From DATKCN01 sp035513175 (lineage in GTDB: Bacteria > Chloroflexota > Chloroflexia > Thermomicrobiales > CFX8): DNA of 7,579 bases. This document shows positions 4,346 through 7,579 of this stretch, one piece after another. The position numbers and the translations under genes are program-made. Positions within the stretch are counted from its first letter, which is position 1. Each line of letters opens with the position of its first letter. Below the pieces are notes generated by a model that worked only from the letters and a program-made list of their open reading frames with translations, ran no database searches and was not told the origin of the DNA. The stretch is taken from assembly GCA_035513175.1 (NCBI GenBank), contig DATKCN010000002.1, positions 1 to 7,579 on the forward strand, read 5' to 3'.

Positions 4346-5461
4346 TTAGAAGGTCCATCGACAGCTCCAGACACCGTTCTGGTAGCGAAACAGGAGGGCG
4401 GGCAGGTGGTCACGCGCGAGACAGTGCTGCATCCAGCGGCGTCCCAGGCGCATCACGCTCCGATCGCGCCGGTTCGGGCGGTCAAAGCGGCGGCGCAGCC
4501 CGTTGCGAATCACGCTGGCGCCCAGCAGGTAGCTCCACCAGAGCGCCAGCACCAGCGCCAGCAGCAGCCGGTTGAGCCGGTTGCGGTCACGGATACGGCT
4601 GGCTTCCAGGTCCCAGCCACGCCGCTTACAGTCCTGGTAACAGGCTTCCACGGTGGTGCGTCGCCGGTACTCACGCACCCGCTCTGGTCCCGCTGGCCGG
4701 TCGCTGAGCAAGAGCCAGGGCTCCTCGTAGCGGCGCGACCAGGTGATGGTGAGCCAGGCCGTGCGCCAGCCCTGGGCCTGGAAGGTCTCGACCTGGCCCG
4801 ACCAGCGACAGCCCGGGCCGCTGACCAACGACCAGGCGGGCACAACCCTCCCGTCAGCGAGGCGCACATGCAGGCCCTGCCGGGCATCGACGCTGAGCCG
4901 GATGACGTAGTGCCAGCCCAGTTCCCGGCACAGATCGAGCACGGCCGCACTGACCAGACCCCGATCCAGGACCAGGGTGACGGTCGTGCCAGCCGGCAAC
5001 ATGTCGGCCACACGCCGGCACAGGCGCGCCAGATAGGTCCAGGTATCGTGCTGCCAGGGACTCGTGGCCGGGACCAGGTGCCAGGCCAGCGGCAGGACGC
5101 GGCCACGCATGGCGACGCCGAGCATCAACAGCGTCCAGTGCCGGGTGTGCGGGGTGGGATCGAAGACCAGCAGCACCTCGCGCTGGCCGAGCGGCGTCAA
5201 CAGCGCCTGGGCCAAGGTGCGCCAGGTGGCCGCCACGGGCACACAGTGATTGGCGATCCAGCGTTGCAGGCGGGTCTCGGTCGACAGGTCGTTGACGGTA
5301 CAGGGCAGCACGGCAGCAATCCGGCTCAGGGTGACGCACTCGGCCCAGATCAGGCCCAGGCTCAGGAGCGCCAGATTGCGCACCCGTGTGATGCGCATGC
5401 CGGGCAGCATGCTCTGGAGTTGTCGGGTCCAGGCGTGGAATAGTTGGAGACGGGTCTGCAT
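4346..5461 (-). CDS. IS4-superfamily DDE transposase
   Basis: 371-residue transposase that cuts and joins the IS ends with an RNase H-like DDE core. The first aspartate is in LLVFDPTPHTRH (Asp101), the second in LVLDRGLVSA (Asp166) and the glutamate is Glu272. Glu272 belongs to an exact YREK signature (Tyr265, Arg268, Glu272, Lys279, spaced Y-2-R-3-E-6-K) diagnostic of the IS4 superfamily. A long strand-rich insertion separates Asp166 and Glu272, as usual in this group. The N-terminal 90 residues are helical and probably bind the ends. Length is normal and the frame is uninterrupted, so the enzyme looks functional. AAAGGAG (minus strand, 5475-5469) sits 7 nt before the ATG. The subgroup was not assigned. 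Confidence 0.93.
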   Translation of the reverse strand: MQTRLQLFHAWTRQLQSMLPGMRITRVRNLALLSLGLIWAECVTLSRIAAVLPCTVNDLSTETRLQRWIANHCVPVAATWRTLAQALLTPLGQREVLLVFDPTPHTRHWTLLMLGVAMRGRVLPLAWHLVPATSPWQHDTWTYLARLCRRVADMLPAGTTVTLVLDRGLVSAAVLDLCRELGWHYVIRLSVDARQGLHVRLADGRVVPAWSLVSGPGCRWSGQVETFQAQGWRTAWLTITWSRRYEEPWLLLSDRPAGPERVREYRRRTTVEACYQDCKRRGWDLEASRIRDRNRLNRLLLALVLALWWSYLLGASVIRNGLRRRFDRPNRRDRSVMRLGRRWMQHCLARDHLPALLFRYQNGVWSCRWTF

Positions 5462-5540
5462 GGGAACACTCCTTTGCTGCGTGACGATGGGTCAGCACCG
5501 TCGGTTCAGCACATCGGAGGCCATGCAGACCCCTCATTCT

Positions 5541-5559
5541 CAAACTGTATGGTAGAGAA
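5541..5559. repeat. IS right terminal inverted repeat
   Basis: CAAACTGTATGGTAGAGAA, the exact complement of 4326-4344. It lies about 80 bp upstream of the transposase start, so the transposase promoter must lie between this end and 5475. Confidence 0.92.
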
Positions 5560-5560
5560 C

Positions 5561-5600
5561 GCCCTCACCCCCCGGCCCCCTCCCCGACGCGGAGAGGGGG
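5561..5600. repeat. GC-rich intergenic palindromic repeat, possible terminator of the aminotransferase gene
   Basis: The block opens GCCCTCACCCCCCGGCCC and continues as a hairpin: 5576-5586 pairs with 5590-5600 in an 11-bp stem with one C-A mismatch and an ACG loop. This kind of element is scattered between genes in several Chloroflexota genomes (recalled, not searched). Its first half is repeated at 4313-4325 across the IS. It lies about 50 nt beyond the aminotransferase stop and could act as a minus-strand terminator. Confidence 0.65.
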
Positions 5601-5624
5601 AGACGGAGCCTGGGGTTACGCTTT

Positions 5625-5648
5625 CTCAGCACTCAGCACTCAGCACTC
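5625..5648. repeat. Short tandem heptamer repeat, 3 copies plus partial
   Basis: CTCAGCA is repeated three times (5625-5645) and followed by CTC. It lies immediately after the aminotransferase stop codon at 5650. The unit length matches that of the array at 477-504, but the unit sequence differs. Confidence 0.85.
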
Positions 5649-5649
5649 G

Positions 5650-6831
5650 TTACGCCACCACCGCCTTGCGGCTCTCTTCAATCGCTTCCAGCAGGGTCGA
5701 GCGCACGCGCAGCATGCCTTCGGTGAGGGATTCGCGGTCGGTGGCGAAGGCCACGCGGACGTAGCCCTCCCCGCCGGGTCCGTACTCGGTGCCGGAGCGC
5801 AGCAGGACGCCGGCATCGCGCAACCTGCTGGTCATCTCGCGGGCCGGGATGTCTGCCTCGTACTTAAGGAAGGCGTAGAAGGCGCCCTGTGGACGCACCC
5901 AGGAGATGCCCTCCGCGCCGTCCAGCAGTTCGTCGATCAGGTCGCGGCGGGCGGCGTACTCGACGCGCATTTCCTCGGTCGCCTCCATCGGGCCGGTGAT
6001 GGCCGCGATGCCGGCCCGCTGCATGGCCCAGTTGACGCCGCCGCCAGTGCTGCGGGCCACGCGTGAGACGGCGCCGATCAGGCCGGGGCTGGCGGCTACC
6101 CAGCCCATGCGCCAGCCGGTCATGGCGAAGGTCTTCGAGAATGAGTTGCAGTAGAGCAGCCGGTCGCGGAAGCCCTCGATCTCCATGGTGGAGACGAAGG
6201 GGATGTCGTCCAGGATCAGGTGGTCGTAGACCTCGTCGGCCAGCACCAGCAGGTTGAACTCCTGGGCGATCTGGGCGGCGCCCTCCAGCTCCGCGCGGTT
6301 GTAGACGACGCCGGTGGGGTTGTTCGGGTTGCAGATGATCATCAACTTGGCGTCGGAGGTGCGGGCCGCCTCACGCAGGGCGTCCAGGTCGAGGTGCCAC
6401 TCGTCGTCCAGCGGCACCCAGACGACCTCCGCACCGTGCAGCATGGCGACATCGCGGTAGGAGGAAAAGGTCGGCTGCGGCACCAGCACCTTGTCGCCGG
6501 GGTTCAGGAAGGCCCCGATGGAGGCATACAGCGCGCCGCCGCCGCCATTGGTGATCGTGATGTCGTTGGCGCTCCAGTCGACATCATAGCGGCGCTTGAG
6601 CAGGTCGGCGAGGGCGGAGAGCAGCTCGGGGTCGCCGTTGCCGGGCGGGTAGTTGGAGTAACCTTGGCGCACGGCCTCGATCATGGCTTCACGCACGTGC
6701 TCGGGAGTCCGGAAATCGGGGTCGCCGGACGAAAGCCCGATCGTGCCCTCCGGGGCCGGTCCGCCGATGATGGGCCGTTCCGAGTTCTCCATGACGTTCC
6801 TGACGAATTCCGCTGCTTGAAACGAAGCCAT
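5650..6831 (-). CDS. PLP-dependent class I aminotransferase (aspartate aminotransferase-like)
   Basis: 393-residue cytosolic fold-type I enzyme that moves amino groups between an amino acid and a 2-oxo acid. Recognisable elements in order: SSGDPDFRTP near the N-terminus (34-43), the phosphate-binding turn GGGGA (96-100), NPNNPTG (168-174) with the Asn that contacts the cofactor, ADEVYDHL (198-205) with Asp199 and Tyr202, the Schiff-base lysine in SFSKTFAMTGWRMGW (Lys233), and the substrate-carboxylate arginine in GYVRVAFA (Arg359). All catalytic residues are present and length is normal. The pattern fits the aspartate aminotransferase subgroup I-gamma; actual substrates (Asp, aromatic, Ala or another) cannot be told. 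The start is set by GGGGAG (minus strand, 6841-6836) 4 nt before the ATG; an in-frame start at 6876 would add 15 unconvincing residues. No operon partner is evident. Confidence 0.93.
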   Translation of the reverse strand: MASFQAAEFVRNVMENSERPIIGGPAPEGTIGLSSGDPDFRTPEHVREAMIEAVRQGYSNYPPGNGDPELLSALADLLKRRYDVDWSANDITITNGGGGALYASIGAFLNPGDKVLVPQPTFSSYRDVAMLHGAEVVWVPLDDEWHLDLDALREAARTSDAKLMIICNPNNPTGVVYNRAELEGAAQIAQEFNLLVLADEVYDHLILDDIPFVSTMEIEGFRDRLLYCNSFSKTFAMTGWRMGWVAASPGLIGAVSRVARSTGGGVNWAMQRAGIAAITGPMEATEEMRVEYAARRDLIDELLDGAEGISWVRPQGAFYAFLKYEADIPAREMTSRLRDAGVLLRSGTEYGPGGEGYVRVAFATDRESLTEGMLRVRSTLLEAIEESRKAVVA

Positions 6832-6884
6832 TGCACTCCCCTGTCTTTCGTGATCGACGCGCGTCCCTGATCTCACTGACCGTC

Positions 6885-6904
6885 CATCATCCTACCCGAT
6901 GATG
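6885..6904. other. Small hairpin upstream of the aminotransferase gene
   Basis: CATCATC (6885-6891) pairs with GATGATG (6898-6904) around a 6-nt loop. It lies 54 nt before the aminotransferase start, so it could be an operator or a weak terminator for the gene upstream. A TAGGAT stretch within it (minus strand, 6894-6889) resembles a -10 box but lacks a good -35. Confidence 0.3.
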
Positions 6905-7039
6905 AAAGCGCGTGGAATGACCCTGTTGAGGCGTAGCTGATCGGTCTTGGCAGCGTGCCCAATGAGGTGACCCCGATACCCGCGATGACAACTACGTCCC
7001 GTCCCAGCCGCGATGACCGGCGTTGCGGCATGCTGCAGC

Positions 7040-7264
7040 TTACGGTAGGGCAGACACGCTCAATCGCGACCCGTACTGCAAGTGGAGAGCTTCCAATGCA
7101 GACTCAGCATCGGGATACACTGTTCCCCAATCGGTAATTCGAAAATCGTTACCCACATCGTCTGGAACGCTCTCGGCCTGCGTGTTCAGCGTGCAGACGT
7201 AGACGTGCACCGGCCATTCGTCCACTGGAAACAGGGAGCTCCCCTGGCGCCGTGAGGCGAGCAT
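7040..7264 (-). CDS. Hypothetical protein, possibly only the C-terminal part of a longer gene
   Basis: Unrecognised 74-codon frame from the first available ATG. Its composition looks coding: PVDEWPVHVYVCTLNTQAES, then FRITDWGTVYPDAESALEAL, suggesting a small alpha/beta domain ending SVSALP. There is no signal peptide or membrane segment. The reading frame continues upstream of the ATG in convincing protein sequence (VPSWIYDTAVDLTHV) for 42 more codons, up to a TAA at 7391-7393, but that extension has no ATG, GTG or TTG. The ATG is therefore probably internal. No Shine-Dalgarno is visible before it. The protein could be a truncated functional product or the remnant of a gene inactivated by nonsense mutation. 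It lies 208 nt upstream of the aminotransferase gene on the same strand; the 6885-6904 hairpin falls between them. Confidence 0.5.
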   Translation of the reverse strand: MLASRRQGSSLFPVDEWPVHVYVCTLNTQAESVPDDVGNDFRITDWGTVYPDAESALEALHLQYGSRLSVSALP

Positions 7265-7579
7265 AACGTGGGTCAGATCGACTGCCGTGTCATAGATCCA
7301 CGATGGGACGGGCGGGTCAAGCGCCGCCAGCGCCAGATCATTTCGGACGCTGTTCCGCAGCCGCCGGATGATGCGACAGGCGCGTGGCGCTTACACCAGC
7401 TCGTCCACAGGTTCCAGCGTGACGAGAAAGAAATCGGTCATCCCGTGCCCCCAAAGCCATGGATTGACGCCGCGTTCCGCTGGTTGCCGCTGCAATGCGC
7501 GCCACGTGGTCGAGCGCCCCGCGTGTCACATGCAGCCGCCAGAAGCGCGTTCTTGAGCGACGGTCAGTTCATTGGCGCG
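7040..7579 (-). pseudogene. Probable decayed gene with in-frame stops, running off the window
   Basis: One minus-strand frame carries coding-like sequence interrupted twice: TGA at 7526-7528 and TAA at 7391-7393. Between them it reads WRALQRQPAERGVNPW, then MTDFFLVTLEPVDELV directly before the TAA. After the TAA come RACRIIRRLRNSVRNDLALA and the 7040-7264 segment. Third positions stay mainly G or C through the interrupted part, as in a coding frame. Between 7440 and 7579 other frames also give short coding-like stretches (LKNALLAAACDTRGA and ALDHVARIAAATSG), which suggests frameshifts as well. Alternatives are two adjacent short genes, one ending at the TAA and the next with a non-standard start, or assembly errors. 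Confidence 0.4.

Larger units (their letters stand above)
4326..5559 (-). mobile_element. Complete IS4-superfamily insertion sequence (1234 bp)
   Basis: The ends are exact 19-bp terminal inverted repeats: TTCTCTACCATACAGTTTG (4326-4344) and its complement at 5541-5559. Between them lies one transposase gene on the minus strand that nearly fills the element; its stop is next to the left repeat. The intact frame and exact termini suggest a recently active copy. No short clean target duplication is apparent immediately outside the repeats. Instead a 13-bp direct repeat (4313-4325 and 5566-5578), belonging to a GC-rich intergenic repeat, lies on both sides. The exact outer boundary could differ by a few bases. 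Confidence 0.9.

Noticed and set aside
4406..5443. 345-codon plus-strand open frame across the transposase
   Set aside because: It lies wholly antisense to an intact DDE transposase with a YREK motif. The translation is Gln/Pro/Ala-rich low complexity without a ribosome binding site.
6220..6870. 216-codon plus-strand open frame across the aminotransferase
   Set aside because: It is a shadow of the aminotransferase gene. Its Val/Gly/Asp-rich composition mirrors the antisense of the coding strand, and no family is recognised.

Overview
The window is GC-rich bacterial chromosome with short, mostly single-gene or two-gene units. Three things suggest a Chloroflexota (Thermomicrobia-like) bacterium: the high GC content, a GC-rich intergenic palindrome beginning CCCTCACCCCCCGGCCCC, and runs of 7-bp tandem repeats between genes. 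This assignment is inferred from general familiarity with such genomes and was not tested by a search.

Layout. (1) 2-376, plus strand: the C-terminal part of undecaprenyl-diphosphatase (UppP), cut by the window edge. (2) 377-839: a long intergenic stretch holding a heptamer repeat, a good sigma70-type promoter whose spacer carries a LexA-like dyad, a possible structured RNA, and a terminator hairpin for the next gene. (3) 840-1796, minus strand: an acidic lipoprotein with a second, C-terminal membrane helix. (4) 1978-3516, plus strand: a two-gene unit encoding an ArsR-type winged-helix regulator and a tandem-domain SRPBCC (AHSA1-like) protein. It is driven by a near-perfect promoter with palindromic operator candidates, and a long hairpin follows it. 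(5) 3570-4291, minus strand: a translationally coupled pair, a UPF0332-type HEPN protein followed by a conserved-looking 109-residue protein of unknown function. (6) 4326-5559: a complete IS4-superfamily insertion sequence with exact 19-bp terminal inverted repeats, sitting 35 bp upstream of the HEPN start and flanked by copies of the GC-rich repeat. (7) 5650-6831, minus strand: a class I PLP-dependent aminotransferase. (8) 7040-7579, minus strand: coding-like sequence of an unrecognised protein with two in-frame stops, probably a decayed gene.

How the parts relate. UppP (cell-wall lipid carrier recycling) and the lipoprotein are both envelope proteins but lie on opposite strands and need not be linked. 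The regulator and the SRPBCC protein form a recurrent bacterial pairing, but their ligand is unknown. The HEPN pair is the best candidate for an undescribed system: it is organised like a toxin-antitoxin module, but the partner lacks the usual nucleotidyltransferase signature. The IS insertion probably altered the region upstream of that pair. Most strand-opposite reading frames in this GC-rich sequence are shadows of the genes listed.
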